Positions 10,746 to 22,862 are shown, counted from the stretch's first letter. The stretch is 64,000 nt of DNA from Pogonophryne albipinna (GCA_028583405.1 CM053260.1:29188593-29252592), one strand, 5' to 3'. A program made the numbers and translations. The notes: generated by a model not told the origin, from the letters alone.

Positions 10746-13067
10746 AGAGGTCAATTATTAATTTCTCCATTTCTTTCCCTCCAACATTGGCTGGACATCA
10801 GGTTTGCATACTGTCTCTACAATAGGACTGTCCTTGACTATAATAAGTCTAAGTGACTAATCGATTAGTGGGTAGTTCAAACTGAGTTTCACAACAAGGA
10901 ATCATGTAAAAAAAAACTCTGTATAGATCTTGTGTGACCCACAGATGTCATTTTCTTGGAAACCCCTCTTCACTCAAGCTTTACATAAATGATGAAGCAA
11001 GTGTCTAAAGAAATATTGAGTTGATTAAGATCAAAACAAGATGTAAATCAGCAAAGAGCATCAAACCAAGCGAAGGAAATTAGACAAAGATGCAGCACGC
11101 CATTTGTTAATTTAGTACAATTAACAAACTATCAAAGCGTAGATGGACAATACAGAGCCTGAATAGTGCGAACAAACACAGATAGCTAACGCAAGCTAAA
11201 GGACAAAGTCAAAGTGAATCTAGCAACCAACAAATCTCTCTTTGCCAATTTCTATCCAATACATATTGTGTTTTACTGCCTTGGATGACGTACAACAACA
11301 GTAGCTGGATGCCAAGTCTCTTATTCGTCATTTCCTCGATCCACAATCTCACCGGAAGTTGTTTCTCTTCGCCAACTCAAGGAGCGTTCAATGGCGCTTA
11401 TTTGTGCCGGAAGACCGAGGATCAAGGAGAGAGGAACCACCAGACCTTTTTTTTTTTTTAGTCAGTCAGTTTATTGAACATGTCAGAAACAAAAACATAC
11501 AACAATAATATATATATATATATATTCTCTTTTTTTCTCACTCAAATTAATAATTATAACAAAGTACAAAAAACAAATAATAACAACAACAAAAACAATA
11601 ATGATTCTCAAATAGTCTGTCATGTTCAACAGGGCAAGAAGAAGCTTAAAAAAACTGTTCTGGTCCCCCCCCCCCCTCTAGCATATATTTTTATTATAAA
11701 TAAAATATTAGGTCATCGTCATCAGCGACATGTTTGTCTTGTTAATTTGTTTGCTTTTTGTTTTTTTACAAAACAATCAGAAATAAATTACTTTTACAAG
11801 AAATAACAACAAATGGGATTTCACAGGTCCTGTTCATAACCATTCATGATTTGGCTCCTAAATAATACTTTCAGTTTAGATGGACTTGTACAATATTTCA
11901 GTGCATCGTTACAGTTATTCCACAGACTAACACCTTTGGATGAGATGCAATGAAGTTTGGCATTTGTTCATACGGGTGGTTTTTTGAAAAAACTTTCCTT
12001 CAGTGAAGTCCTCAGCCACTGGCCCCGCCCCTTTTACTGTGTATCCATCACTGATTGGACGCTGCAGGGCATCCACTGATCTGATGCATCTTAACATCAG
12101 TGAAGTTTAACGGCGGAGTAAAGATAACACATTACAGATTAAACTCAAGTCTTAGTGACTAAGACGCAAGGAAAAGACGTGAGCGAAGCAGGAAGGCAAT
12201 TTATTCGACTTGGCATCGAACTACGCGGCTTTCATGGTCATTATGATGCCCCCAAAAGTTAGCATTTTCCCGCTTTTGATGATAATACCTTTCATCACAG
12301 AAACACATCATGAACAAATAAGTTTCTGTATCAATAACTCATTAAAAAAAAGGTAATAAAAGTCCCAAATGTTCCCAAAAGCTTTTTACGGTATGCTCAT
12401 TAGCACAGTTATTGAATGATATGCTAGCTCTGGCAGATGAGTAACAGCTTTCTGGTACATTTTGGGAGTTAGCAAGACACCGTCGTGGTGGTCTTAAGTT
12501 TCTGTGGGGCATTGTTTTATTATGAAGTTGAAATCACTTCCTTACTTTGGCACGGACTTCTATCTGGAAGGAATCTGATTCAAATTAGAGTCGGAGAATG
12601 TTGAGTTTCTAGCAATTTTTTGCCCAAATCCAGCTCTCTTTTTTGACCAGAAGTAAAGTGTATTTCCCTCTCATTTGACTCATTGCCAGAGCGCTGCCAT
12701 GTCTTCCTGTTGGTGAGGAGAAGAGGAAGTAAATGGCAGCTGATCTTCATGTGACTTTGGTCTATTTCCGTCTCTTTGCATACCATTCGTGTGTCTCTTT
12801 TGTTTCCAGTCGGTTTGGACAAATGTGTTTCTAAGAGATGTTTACAGAGTACAGTCTGAAACAGGGAGGATAGACGTAGACTAGATGTCACGATACAGAA
12901 TAAACATAATACAATGACGACGTAGATGATCATAATGACTAAAAATCATAATGTAAAGGTTTCTAGAGGACGTCAAAATAGTAAATAGGAAACACTTCCA
13001 GAAGACTCCACCAAAATGTTCAAGTCTAACAAATTACTGTTTATTTCTACTCTTTTAAACTACTAAT
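10746..13067. other. Non-coding; possible LINE 3' end at about 11445-11990
   Basis: No exon is recognised. Position 11449 starts with a T-run, followed by A/T-rich DNA with an (AT)n run (11509-11524) and a poly-C run (11666-11677). This resembles the reversed 3' end of a retroposon, but I cannot name the family. The rest is unique-looking. Confidence 0.3.
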
Positions 13068-13144
13068 GTGCAATGCCTTGTTTTTGATGCTGCTGCAACG
13101 CAAACATTTCCCAAATTGGGATCAATAAAGTACTTCTCATCTTA
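13068..13144 (+). mobile_element. Solo LINE 3' tail
   Basis: It reads 'gatgctgctgcaacgc', then 'gggatcaataaagtac' and 'ttctcatctt'. This is the usual 3' end of a fish non-LTR element, with an AATAAAG signal and terminal short repeat. It matches 230-312. No coding part is attached. Confidence 0.55.
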
Positions 13145-14103
13145 AACCCTTGAATAACAACAAAAACAGACCCTTAGTGTTTGAAATGAGGGGCCTGTGT
13201 AGTGGTGTGTTTCTCCATCAGTGGGTAATGGTTTTTACAGATCCACACCCTCCATTGAACTGCAGTCATCCAAACATCCATCTTTATGCCTGTTCACTCA
13301 CGTTCAAATCACTCCACCTTTCCACTCTGCGTCTCCACAGTGTGTTTCCAGACCCAACATGCATCTGTCTGATCGGGAAATTACTTTTGAAGATCTTTGA
13401 CTTTATGGATTATTGGATATTGACGTCTGCAGAGAGCACAAAGTCAGCATCATCCGTCCTGCTGGCTAAGGTTACTCAATAAAACGTCTCAAAGAGGGGT
13501 TAATGCTTCTGTCTAGCTTTAAGTAAAAACATGTGTATGTGCTTTATAATAATTAATCCAATATATTTAAGATAACAATGAAACAATGTTAAATATCCAT
13601 GACACTTCTCCAGATCTCCACGATCTCTTAACTAGCCTTGCATGTGTTCATTTGAAACATAACTAAGCCATACTGTTAGATCAGGTAGTATACATTTGTC
13701 CAAGTCGTTGTTGGTGTTTGCGGGCAACTCCCTGGTGACAAAGTTCAGAATTATAGACTTAACGGTTGAAAATGAGCACCTGAACGCACCATCATTCGGT
13801 TTCTCCTTCTTATATCTCCTATTTCCTTTCATCCTTCCTCCCTATCAGCCATCACCCACCACAATTACACACCTTCACATGTGTTTGTGTATGTGTGTGT
13901 GTTGTTATAATGTTTGTTGTTAGTCAGTTTCGCAGCAGTGTGTTACACATTAAGTGTGTGTTGGTGTGTCCACGCCTACATTCTCCTGAGGCGGCCTATT
14001 TTCCTGTCAGTGCTGAGACTTCCCTGAAATTGAGCACACCATCAGGAACTATGAAGTATATCGTTGATGTGACTAAGCCTTGAACGCATTACATTATGGT
14101 CGT

Positions 14104-14107
<4 letters not shown>
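13145..14107. other. Non-coding, nothing recognised
   Basis: The open frames here (for example 13150-13482) have no recognisable domain, signal peptide or splice context. Confidence 0.35.
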
Positions 14108-14184
<77 letters not shown>

Positions 14185-14281
14185 AAAAGCCTGTACTTTC
14201 CTCTCCACACACACAGTAAATTATATATCGACCCAACTGATGATAAAACACAGTAATGCAGTTATAAGTATTGTTTACTAT

Positions 14282-14378
<97 letters not shown>

Positions 14379-14479
14379 AACACGGCTGTACCTTGGTGTT
14401 GAAAGCTATTTGTTATTCCACACACACACACACACACACACATTACTGCCGTCTCATTCTCACTTAACCTTCAGTGCAC

Positions 14480-14526
<47 letters not shown>
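14108..14526. repeat. Cluster of four (TG)n/(CA)n microsatellites
   Basis: (TG)n at 14108-14183, (GT)n at 14283-14372, (CA)n at 14419-14442 and (AC)n at 14483-14526, with short unique spacers. The strand of the repeat switches midway, so the pairs could form hairpins with one another. Confidence 0.97.
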
Positions 14527-14528
<2 letters not shown>

Positions 14529-14974
14529 TTCCCTAACGCACAGTGAATGACGGAGGGTCGGTTGGCGGTTGTTCTAACGATATCTACCTTTGATGTCCGG
14601 GTTAACAAGGGGAATAAACGTGATACTGAAACTCATCAAACCGTCGTGAGCAGTGAGTTTTCATCAGGAGGTTATTAGAGGACAGGCACGTGAGGAAAAG
14701 AGGAAGAAGAGGAGGAGGAAGAGGAGGAAACATACGGTACAGAACATGTAGAAAACACGAGGGTCAAAGAGCGACGTCAGGATGGAGTAGCGATATCGCT
14801 GAGACACAAACCAATAATCTGTCTGTCTCTGCAGTGCAATCTAAAAAGGTCATTTTCTCACTTCACTGCAGTTTGTCTTGAGATAAATACAAACAATGTG
14901 CTTTTTTAACCTCCTCACGTTCACATGAGCTTTCACAATGTTTCCATGGAGGTGTTTTATATTCGTTGTGTTCT
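14527..14974. other. Non-coding, nothing recognised
   Basis: It includes a purine-rich patch (14690-14730). No exon was seen. Confidence 0.35.
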
Positions 14975-15905
14975 GTAAGTAAGTTCTGTGATAAATGCAG
15001 GAGCATGCAAGACAACAGCTACCTGGTTAAATTCTCTGACGATACCGCCCTCTTGTCCCTCCTTAGCGGCTCAGAATCAGAGTGTGCTCTTGCCGATTTT
15101 ATTTCCTGGTGTGATGACAGTTTTCTGGATTTAAATGTCTCCAAAACCCAGGAATTGATCATTGATTTTAGACATCACAAGGATGTTCCTAAGGAGTGCA
15201 TCATACACAATGACAAGGTAGAAATTGTCACATCATACAAATACTTGGGCACCATTTTCGATGACCACCTCAAATTTGAATACTGAGTGTATTGTGAAGT
15301 GGGGTCAACAGAGAATGCACCTTCTTCGCAAACTGAACTCTTTCTCTGTCAGGCCTTTCATTCTTTGTCGTTTTTACCAAGCATTCATTGAGAGCCTTAT
15401 TTGTTTTTCATTTATCTGCTGGTTCCATAGCCTTACACTGAAAGACAGGAACAGCCTGAACAGCATTGTTAAAACCTGCTCCAAGATCATCGGCGTGAAA
15501 CAGAGAGACTTAAATTCCTTCTGTAACCAACAGATTCTGCGGAAAGCAGAGAGCATTCTGAACTCTCCAGATCATGTACTTTCACATGAATCTCGTCTGT
15601 TGCCATCAGGGCGTAGATATGCTCTACCTGATCAAAGGACTAATCGCTTTTCTAAATCATTCATCCCTTCTGCACTCAAACTTTTAAATTCTTGAAAGGC
15701 TTTTAACTTATTATTTATTTATTTATTTATTTATTATTGTGATGCTTTGAACTATTTATAGTGTAAATTGGAATGATCCACATCTGTGCTCCCGGGTGTA
15801 TCTGTGTGTTTTCTTCTTGTATGTTCCTGCCTGTGTACATGACATAAGCTGCTGCTCATAACCAAGTGCCCCTTGCGGGATTAATAAAGTTGTTGATTGA
15901 TTGAT
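14975..15905 (+). mobile_element. 5'-truncated Rex1-type LINE, 3' end
   Basis: The reverse-transcriptase C-terminus (see the pseudogene entry) is followed by a 3' UTR with GGATTAATAAAG and a (TTGA)n terminal repeat ending near 15905. This is the arrangement expected of a 5'-truncated non-LTR insertion in plus orientation. The (TTTA)n run at 15713-15735 lies in the 3' UTR. Confidence 0.8.
14984..15695 (+). pseudogene. Rex1-like reverse transcriptase C-terminal fragment, frameshifted
   Basis: The translation starts just before the catalytic box. FSDDTALLSLL stands where Rex1-type reverse transcriptases have YADDTAL, so the first aromatic of the box is substituted. Next come DFISWCDDSFLDLNVSKT and YKYLGTIFDDHL, which are standard conserved blocks after the catalytic aspartates. 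A frameshift near 15275-15285 moves the reading to another frame, continuing with KWGQQRMHLLRKLNSFSV to the end at LKLLNS. The endonuclease and the first half of the RT are absent. The clade name (Rex1, CR1 group) is from motif memory. Confidence 0.82.
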
Positions 15906-15971
15906 TGAAGACCATGTGAGCTAAAGGCATCTTTGGCGTGTGCTGAGTCTCGATTTCTGTATTTCTGTATT

Positions 15972-16664
15972 TAAGACAAGATAAGACTTTATTTATCCCG
16001 AATGAAATTGTTGTGCCTGAGTTACAAAAATACAATAAACACAGCTGCATAATAATACAACTGTACACTAGTGAGTGCTTAAGTGCGTCCTAATGGGAAG
16101 TAATGCAGTATCTGGATGATGCTCTGAAGAGGGAAGTTACACCACCAGAAACAATTACAGTTGCTCCGGTGAACACGGCACTAAACAAATAAATAAAACG
16201 GAGCCACCATTGCTTTTCCAGGTTAAATTGAGCATGACTTGGTACCACAATCTAAACCGGGTATAAGGGGTGTGCGCCCTCATACCAAAATGCAGATGTT
16301 CCCCGTAAAATGTTAAAGTGATGCCAGAAAACCGTATTTCTGTTGATCAAAAACGGTATAATTACTCTAGAAATGTGACCAGTCAAATAGAGTGTCAGGC
16401 GGTTTTCTTTGGGATATTACCAACATACCACTATGCTTGAAACTGAGCCACCATTGCTTTTTCCAGGTTCAATTGAGCATGATTTGGTACCACAATCATT
16501 GCTAACCAGCTAACAGCAGCCTTGTGAGGTTTAAGACAACACTACACGGTTTAAATTCACACAATGCATAAGTGTTCACAGTGTAGGACATAACGTAAGT
16601 AAGTGCCTGAATTCAGAGACAGCAAATGTCACCGAAAGCACTAACTTATTTCACGGTTTTAGGA
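15972..16664. repeat. Repeat-rich spacer, two partial units of a ~180-bp family
   Basis: 16128-16285 and 16410-16503 share segments with each other and with 18688-18893, for example 'ggagccaccattgctttt', 'attgagcatgacttgg' and 'agttacaccaccag'. The units flank the hAT insertion at 16673, so the hAT jumped into an existing repeat cluster. 15972-16000 is a reversed LINE tail ('actttatttatcccg'). Confidence 0.6.
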
Positions 16665-17227
16665 ATTATTCCTAGAGATGTCCCGATCCGATCACGTGAT
16701 CGGGGATCGGCATAGCCGTGGGAACATGTTTCAAATGGGGGGTGCTGTGGGGATGACACCAGGGCCGGTTTTGACCAATTTGCTGCCCTAGGCAAGATTT
16801 TAGCTGGCAATGAAAAACCTCTACAAAAGACCACTACACTACAAACCGAGAAACGTATTGACATGGTGGACAGCTTATATAAAAAGTAGGGCTGTCAAGT
16901 TAACTAATTATTTTAACGCGATTAACGCATGTGTATTTTTTGTCCTCGGCCGCCCCATAGTTTCAGAGAGCATCAAGTTTAAAATACATTCTACAAGCTG
17001 ATGCTGACAGCCCCGCTCCTGCCGCCCGCTTGTGGCAGACCCGCCAGACCACACTTCCACGCTCACCGGCAGGCACCGACTGGCCATCGGGAGGACCGGG
17101 AGGGTGTGTGTATGTGTGGCATACCTTACGTGTATTGCTGTTGTTAGCATCTGGTGCTAGCTAGCTGCGCTAACGGATATAAGGAGCTGTTTCAATGAAA
17201 ACAGAGGAGCGACATTTCGCCGAGCAC

Positions 17228-17373
17228 TTGACTTTATGCAGGCAGCCAGACAGTGGGATATTGTACAAAAAGTCAGCACACTCAGCACGGATAGTGCGCG
17301 CAACATGATTGCAGCGTCCAGGCAGCTCCCGTTCGAGCATATGCCTTGAGTTGCACATAGCTCCAACGATCCA
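17228..17373 (+). pseudogene. hAT transposase core fragment
   Basis: The plus-strand reading around 17251-17373 gives a stretch including STDSARNMIAASRQLPFEHM, then a stop where the family normally has cysteine, then VAHS. This matches the hAT region holding the second catalytic aspartate (TDSARN) and the following C..H motif. Only about 45 residues remain and the stop codon disables it. A (CA)n(CG)n microsatellite at 17377-17428 follows directly. Confidence 0.72.
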
Positions 17374-17376
17374 TCT

Positions 17377-17382
17377 CACACA

Positions 17383-17415
<33 letters not shown>

Positions 17416-17428
17416 GCACACACACACT
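17377..17428. repeat. (CA)n(CG)n compound microsatellite
   Basis: (CA)n, then about eight CG dinucleotides, then CA again. The alternating purine-pyrimidine CG core could adopt Z-DNA. Confidence 0.95.
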
Positions 17429-18008
17429 GTATTGTATTATTGTATGAGAGGTTCCAGGTTGTTGTGTTTAATATTCATGAGAATATTTGTCATTGTTCAA
17501 ATGATAATAAACACACATATAAAGCATATTTGTCCACTCATATGTTGATAAGAGTATTAAAAACTTGAAAAATATTCCTCTAAGGAACATTTGGAACAGA
17601 GAAAAAATGTGCGATTAATTTGCGATTAATCGCGATTAACTATGGACAATCATGCGATTAATCGCGATTAAATATTTTAATCGACTGACAGCCCTAATTA
17701 AAAAGGCTTCAAATGTATTTAGTATTGCATGAATTCATGTTTTAATTGGGGGGTGGACTTCACATCCTCTAGGGGGATCAAGGCTGAAAATTCATTTTTT
17801 TTGTATTATATTTGTATTTAATCTTGTGGAAGTGCAGATCCCATGTCCTCCACCAGGAGGTGCTGCAGCACCCTCAGCACAACATCATGTATGTGTTGCT
17901 TCTTTTGGGCTTGTTTTCAGACCTGATTGCTTATTTCTCTCAACGCTGGCAACAGAGTGGGCGCAGTGTCTAGCAGTAAGCTAACGAGAGGCTACGTTCA
18001 GCTGGTGA

Positions 18009-18365
18009 CTCGGGACAGAGAAAACGTCAGGAGTTTGGAAGTATTATAAAATTGAAAGCGAAGGCAGTGTAACAGCCAGATGCAATGTTTGCAAGGCGGA
18101 GGTTCCGCGTGGTGGAAAGAACAGAGCTACGTTCAACACGACCAATCTAATACGCCCCCTGAGAAACAAACACCAACAACAACACGACGAGTACACAGCG
18201 GCCACTCAGGTAACGGCACTGAAACAACCGACACTTTCAGAGACTTTTAAAAGGAAAGAGAAACTGCCCCAGAACAGTGAAAAGGCCAAAAAGATAACAG
18301 CCAAGATAGCTGAACTCATCGCGTTGGATGACCAGCCGTTATCCGTTACCTTTTTTCTCTCTTAA
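18009..18365 (+). pseudogene. hAT transposase N-terminus with BED zinc finger
   Basis: The open frame has no ATG and is cut at both ends. It encodes SGVWKYYKIE, then CNVC, KAEVPRGGKN, and the H..H pair of a BED finger in RNKHQQQH. A lysine-rich linker follows, then KAKKITAKIAELIALDDQPL, the usual start of the hAT helical domain. It stops at 18363. The finger pattern agrees with the BED frames at 7168-7422 and 20138-20479. Upstream, 17940-18008 has stops, so the true start has decayed or lies in a lost exon. Confidence 0.82.
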
Positions 18366-18687
18366 TGCATTGCATAAAGATCGGATCGGGAAAAATCGGT
18401 ATCGGCAGATTGTCAAAATCAAATGATCAGAAGCAAAAAAAGGTGATCGGGACATCCCTAATTATTCCTGCAGCACTCTTTATAGGTGCCTATGAAAGAA
18501 AGTCTAGTAATAATGACAGTGAAGAGTCTCAGATAATGCTACAGTCTGAAGTTACACCATGGACATTATTCTTTATTTAGCTTGCCTATACTATAAGCTC
18601 AATAAAGATATAATATTACGACACATGGACCAGCACCAGATTTCCTTTAAAGTGAAGCCAGAAAACAATATTTCTGTTCGTCAAGAG

Positions 18688-18893
18688 GGAAGTTACACCA
18701 CCAGCAATAGTTACAGTTGCTCTGGTGAACACAGCACTAAACCAATACAAGCTACACATGTTTGGGATATTACCAACGTATCACTATGCTTGTGTTCAAA
18801 CGGAGCCACCATTGATTTTCTAGGTTAAATTGAGCATAACTTGGCACCACAATCAGGTGTTTATCTAACCCGGGTAACAGGGTTGTGATGCCC
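18688..18893. repeat. Third copy of the 16.1-kb repeat family
   Basis: It shares 'gagggaagttacaccacc', 'gggatattaccaac' and 'ggagccaccattg' with 16128-16285 and 16410-16503, in the same order and orientation. This places the hAT insertion within a pre-existing local duplication. Confidence 0.65.
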
Positions 18894-18947
18894 TAAGGAG
18901 AGATTTATCTAATCCGTCGCTCTCCACTAAATAAGCCATGACTTCTG

Positions 18948-18950
<3 letters not shown>

Positions 18951-19011
<61 letters not shown>
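18951..19011. repeat. (GT)n microsatellite
   Basis: A perfect dinucleotide run. A short (CAT)n stretch lies at 19098-19130. Confidence 0.97.
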
Positions 19012-19012
<1 letters not shown>

Positions 19013-19130
19013 CAGATGGAAGGAGTGCCCTCGTTGGTTTTGTGCCACGTTGGTAAGACACCAGGATGCCACAAGCTCTGATTTACACGCAATCCACCAT
19101 CATCACCTTCATCATCATCATCATCACCAC

Positions 19131-19727
19131 CCCACTTCCCTGTTATCTGGCAGAGTGACTCATGTGTGCTGCGAGTTATCTCACGCTACGCCTCGAGAAC
19201 AAAACCAGAACTGCCTCGTGTTTGATCAAAAGCATCAGATAACGAAGATCTAATCTGCAACGTTACTTCCTGCGAGGTGAATTAAAAACTCAATAACAGT
19301 TAAGCCCAGAAAATGTGTCGTACCGTTACGAAAAAAGGGCGATCTCCTTCAGAAAATTGCAAAATCTGTGAGTCATTTTTAAAGATCCGCTACTTCACAA
19401 TCCTCCTGATTTTTTTTACGGCTGAATCATCATCTGTGGTTTGATGAGTCGCAATCGTTTTCCACAGAACAGCGAGCCTCAAACAGGAAGCACACGGACG
19501 CACTGATTGGCTGATTTAAAGCTAGGGTGGGGTATATACTTACTTATTGATTTCAAAAGCCATCACTTTGTAAATTATCTGACAAAAGAAGATACATTAG
19601 GGTGAAAATGTTGAGAGTTCTCGATACATTTAGCGACTTTTTAGCTTGTGTTGCTAGCCGCTTTCTTTAGAGAATAATTAGGAAACACTGGATGGATTTT
19701 CTTTAAATGTAGCTTCTGATGTGCTGT
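19131..19727. other. Non-coding, nothing recognised
   Basis: Unique-looking sequence between a trinucleotide repeat and the nested hAT pair. Confidence 0.35.
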
Positions 19728-19811
19728 ATGTCGTGTAGGGCTGTGCGATTATGGCAAAAATCATAATTACGATTATTTTGGTCAATAATTGATATCACGA
19801 TTATTAAATAC

Positions 19812-20650
19812 TAGTGGTGCACGATAATTATCGGGCCGATAATTATCGGTCCGATATTAGGAATTATTATGACGTCATCCCGATAAACCCGATAAAAGTA
19901 TTAATACCCCCGATAATATAAAATATATTTTTTGGGTAAATAAAAGAAAAGATCCTGCGCTGTGGGTGGATTGGGATGAGGGGCGCTTGTTTTTCACTCG
20001 GCACCTCCCGTTTTGCCAGTACTGTGGTATTAGTGGTTTAGAAAGAGGGGAGTTTTTCTCAAATCCAGCGCTCCCTAACTCATGCCTGGCTGTGACGTAA
20101 ATGGTGTGCGGCCGTGAAGCCAGGACAGTAAACAAACATGTCGTCGGTAGTATGGGACTATTTCAAAGTTTCAGAGTTAGATAGTTCGCTTGCTATTTGT
20201 ACAAATGCAGAAGTTCCACGAGGAGGGAACAAGGCAACGAGCTATAATACTTCCAACCTGATTAGTCACCTGAAACATCGCCATCGCTACGATGGTGTGT
20301 TCAAAGCGTACGAAGACGCCTGCGCTGCTAAACTAGCGGCGAATCCAAAGCCAGCTGCAAAGGCACCGGGGCTTTTACCTATCGACGAGGCTTTTGAAAA
20401 AGGCAAGAACTTTATTTGGGAAAATAAATATGGTCACTTTGAAGAGTCAAAACTGTTCTTGGCTTTGTTTTGTTCATAGTAGTAATGCTCATGTCATTTG
20501 CTCACTATAGTCTTTTACCACCAGGTGTGCAAAAACTACAGGTACATTTAATATATATATATATTATATTATTATCGGTTATCGGTATCGGTCTTGAGAA
20601 GCAAGAAGTTATCGGTATCGGTTTCAAAAAACCGATATCGTGCATCCCTA
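19812..20650 (+). mobile_element. hAT element (inner), 839 bp with BED frame
   Basis: The ends are TAGTGGTGCACGATAA and ATATCGTGCATCCCTA. The flanks TTAAATAC (19804-19811) and TTAAATGC (20651-20658) match 7 of 8. Many CGATAATTATCGG palindromes sit in the termini. It carries a BED-finger start of a transposase but no catalytic core. Confidence 0.85.
20138..20479 (+). pseudogene. BED-finger hAT transposase start, degenerate finger
   Basis: An ATG at 20138 begins MSSVVWDYFKVSELDSSLAI, the BED aromatic signature. The CxxC knuckle is broken. The frame reads CTNAEVPRGGNKA where relatives (for example 18009-18365, CNVCKAEVPRGGK) have CxxC, so one zinc ligand is lost by a short deletion. The H..H pair (HLKHRH) is intact. 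About 65 further residues include LLPIDEAFEKGK before the frame ends at 20479. With a broken finger and no DDE core it is a dead fragment. Confidence 0.8.
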
Positions 20651-21021
20651 TTAAATGCGATTATTCATTGACTTTAAAAACATCCATTTATTGAACTTTA
20701 AAACAAATAATAATTTGAACAGTATGTTTTCAACTGTTGATTACCCTGAACGTATAATTCAACTGAAAAAACAATACAAAAATAAATGATACATTTAAAT
20801 AAATATCAAAATAATAAATACCAATAAACAAGATCAACAAATATTTTCAGAGCGCACTTCCACAAGCTACTAAACATATATAAATATGATAAATAAAAAT
20901 CAATTAGATCAAATGTGTTGCAGTGCACTGTCACAACCAAGCAAAGCTAAATAATAGTTTTTTTCGGCCAAAATCATAATTGCGATTAAAATATGATTAA
21001 TTGCACAGCCCTAATGTCTTG

Positions 21022-22190
21022 TACAGAAGTCTGATATGTGTATCATATGCAGGCAGGGGTGTTTCTAGAACGATATAGTATGATCTTGTTTATCAGATAC
21101 ATCAATTCTCTCTAGAACATGGCGCCCGTATACAAGATGGCGCCACAGACGTAAACAACAACATCCTGAACACACTTCTGTAACGAAAGATGAACTCATT
21201 TAAATGCAAACTTTATGTAAAACTAATATGCTGTTCACCAGACTGTCAACACCACGGATGGTCCATTTAAGGACATTTTGGGTTGGTTTTTATCACAGTG
21301 ACAATTTCTAGACGCAGAGAAATGGTTTATTTTGACACTATGTGGAACGTAGAAACTCCCACTGTCGTTTGAATCCCATTTCTTGAGTGATGATGCATCT
21401 ATTTCTGTGTTTTCGTGGCATTAACGCAGCGACTGCAGTACACACACAACAGGTCAATAATCACCCAACGTGTTTCTGAGTCAGACACAGATATTGATGT
21501 TTTCATTATCCGATAAAAGCTGATACCAAGAAAACCAAACCATCTCCTTTATTGATTCATCAGCAATTCCTTAAAAGGTGTTGTTGATTGAATAAATGGG
21601 ACCTGTGAGGAACCATTAAATCGTTGTTTTTGAAACCTACCTACCTCAACTTCGCTGTATTATTAACAATTATGAAGTGAGTGTGTGTTTACTACTTATT
21701 ACTTTGTATTGTTTGTTTGTTTCTGCTGTTGCTTTTTATTGACTTGTGAATTGTTCAAAGACTCTCTGGGTGATGTGCAGTTTAAAAAGCCTAAAATGAG
21801 GTTAAAGTTTAACGCTGACGCCTTCAAATGTCTTGTTTTGTTCGATCAACAGTCCAAATATTGTAAAATATTCAGCTTACATAACTTATATCGCTTAGAA
21901 AAACCTTATATCGTCCAAATTAAGAGGCTGGAATCAGAGAATATTGGGAGTATTTCACTATTTCTGCTTGAAAAATGACTAGAATGATCGAATGAATATA
22001 TAAATAATCACCAAGTACGTTTTTTGTCTACGACTTATTGATTCTTTGACTAATTGTGTTGTCTTACTGTAGTTTATTGTCACGTATTGTCATATGAACA
22101 GATGCCCAATGGTATCATGTGAAATAAAAACATGACAGCTAAACTCATGTCATGTTGTCGCATTGGTCCGACTACATCTGAGCAACAACT
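21022..22190. other. Non-coding, nothing recognised
   Basis: A short near-duplicate phrase (ATGGCGCC..GATGGCGCC) lies at 21119-21144. The 97-codon frame at 21685-21978 has no family features. Confidence 0.35.
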
Positions 22191-22340
22191 CAAAGATTCA
22201 AGATTCAAAGGTTTTATTGTCATATGCACATGAGCTACAGTGTAGAAATGGCAATGAAATTATTCTGACCTGAGCTCCTCAAACAATGCAACATATATAA
22301 TAAAATACAGAAATACAAATAAAAGCAAATCAAAAAACTC
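22191..22340 (-). mobile_element. LINE/SINE 3' tail, minus orientation
   Basis: Read on the minus strand it gives a GAGGAGCTCAGG phrase, then GACAATAAAACC and a (TTGAATC)-like terminal repeat. That is a fish non-LTR 3' end. A related tail in plus orientation is at about 47130-47222. Confidence 0.55.
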
Positions 22341-22427
22341 CAGAATCGTTCCTGGTTATAATCAGAGAAAACGATGCATTCAAGGACGTCTGGAAACTAG
22401 GCCGCTAACATCTGAGAGCAGTGAAAC

Positions 22428-22518
22428 ACAGACAGACACACAGACACACAGACAGACACACAGACACACAGACAGACAGACAGACGGATAGATAGATAGA
22501 TAGATAGACGGACAGACT

Positions 22519-22550
<32 letters not shown>

Positions 22551-22862
22551 CACACACACACACACAGACGGACAGACACACAAACAGACAGACACACACA
22601 CAGACAGACACACAGACGGACAGACAGACAGACAGACGGATAGATAGATGGATAGATAGACGGACAGACTGACAGACAGACAGACAGACAGACACACACA
22701 CACACACAGACGGACAGACACACAAACAGACACACACACACAGACGGACAGACACACAGACAGACACACACACACACACACAGACAGACACACACACAGA
22801 CAGACACACAAACGGACAGACACACAGACAGACAGACACACACACACGGACAGACAGACAGA
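22428..22862. repeat. Compound (CAGA)n/(CA)n/(GATA)n/(CGGA)n microsatellite
   Basis: About 435 bp of interleaved CAGA, CA, GATA and CGGA repeats. Larger blocks recur; for example a segment with GATA then (CAGA)n then (CA)n occurs twice, roughly 145 bp apart. It gives long spurious frames in all minus-strand phases. Confidence 0.97.

Larger units (their letters stand above)
16887..17697 (+). mobile_element. Nested hAT-type element inside 16673-18460
   Basis: The ends are TAGGGCTGTCA and GACAGCCCTAA. An 8-bp duplication with one mismatch flanks it (ATAAAAAG at 16879-16886, TTAAAAAG at 17698-17705). The termini are rich in GCGATTAA motifs. A piece of hAT transposase coding sequence survives at about 17228-17373. 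Confidence 0.78.
16673..18460 (+). mobile_element. hAT element with nested hAT, perfect 8-bp TSD
   Basis: The outer ends are TAGAGATGTCCCGATC and GATCGGGACATCCCTA. They are flanked by a perfect 8-bp duplication, ATTATTCC (16665-16672 and 18461-18468). A second hAT-type element (16887-17697) sits inside. The outer element keeps a BED-finger transposase start (18009-18365) but lacks a catalytic core, so it is non-autonomous. Confidence 0.88.
19736..21013. mobile_element. hAT element (outer), 1,278 bp with nested insertion
   Basis: The ends are TAGGGCTGTGCGATTA and TAATTGCACAGCCCTA. The flanks ATGTCGTG (19728-19735) and ATGTCTTG (21014-21021) differ at one position, so the target duplication has begun to decay. 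Repeated CAATAATT/CGATTATT motifs lie near the ends. A second hAT element interrupts it. Confidence 0.85.

Noticed and set aside
20551..20650. TATA-type promoter for the BED frame at 20138
   Set aside because: The AT run lies downstream of the frame and belongs to the transposon's palindromic terminus.
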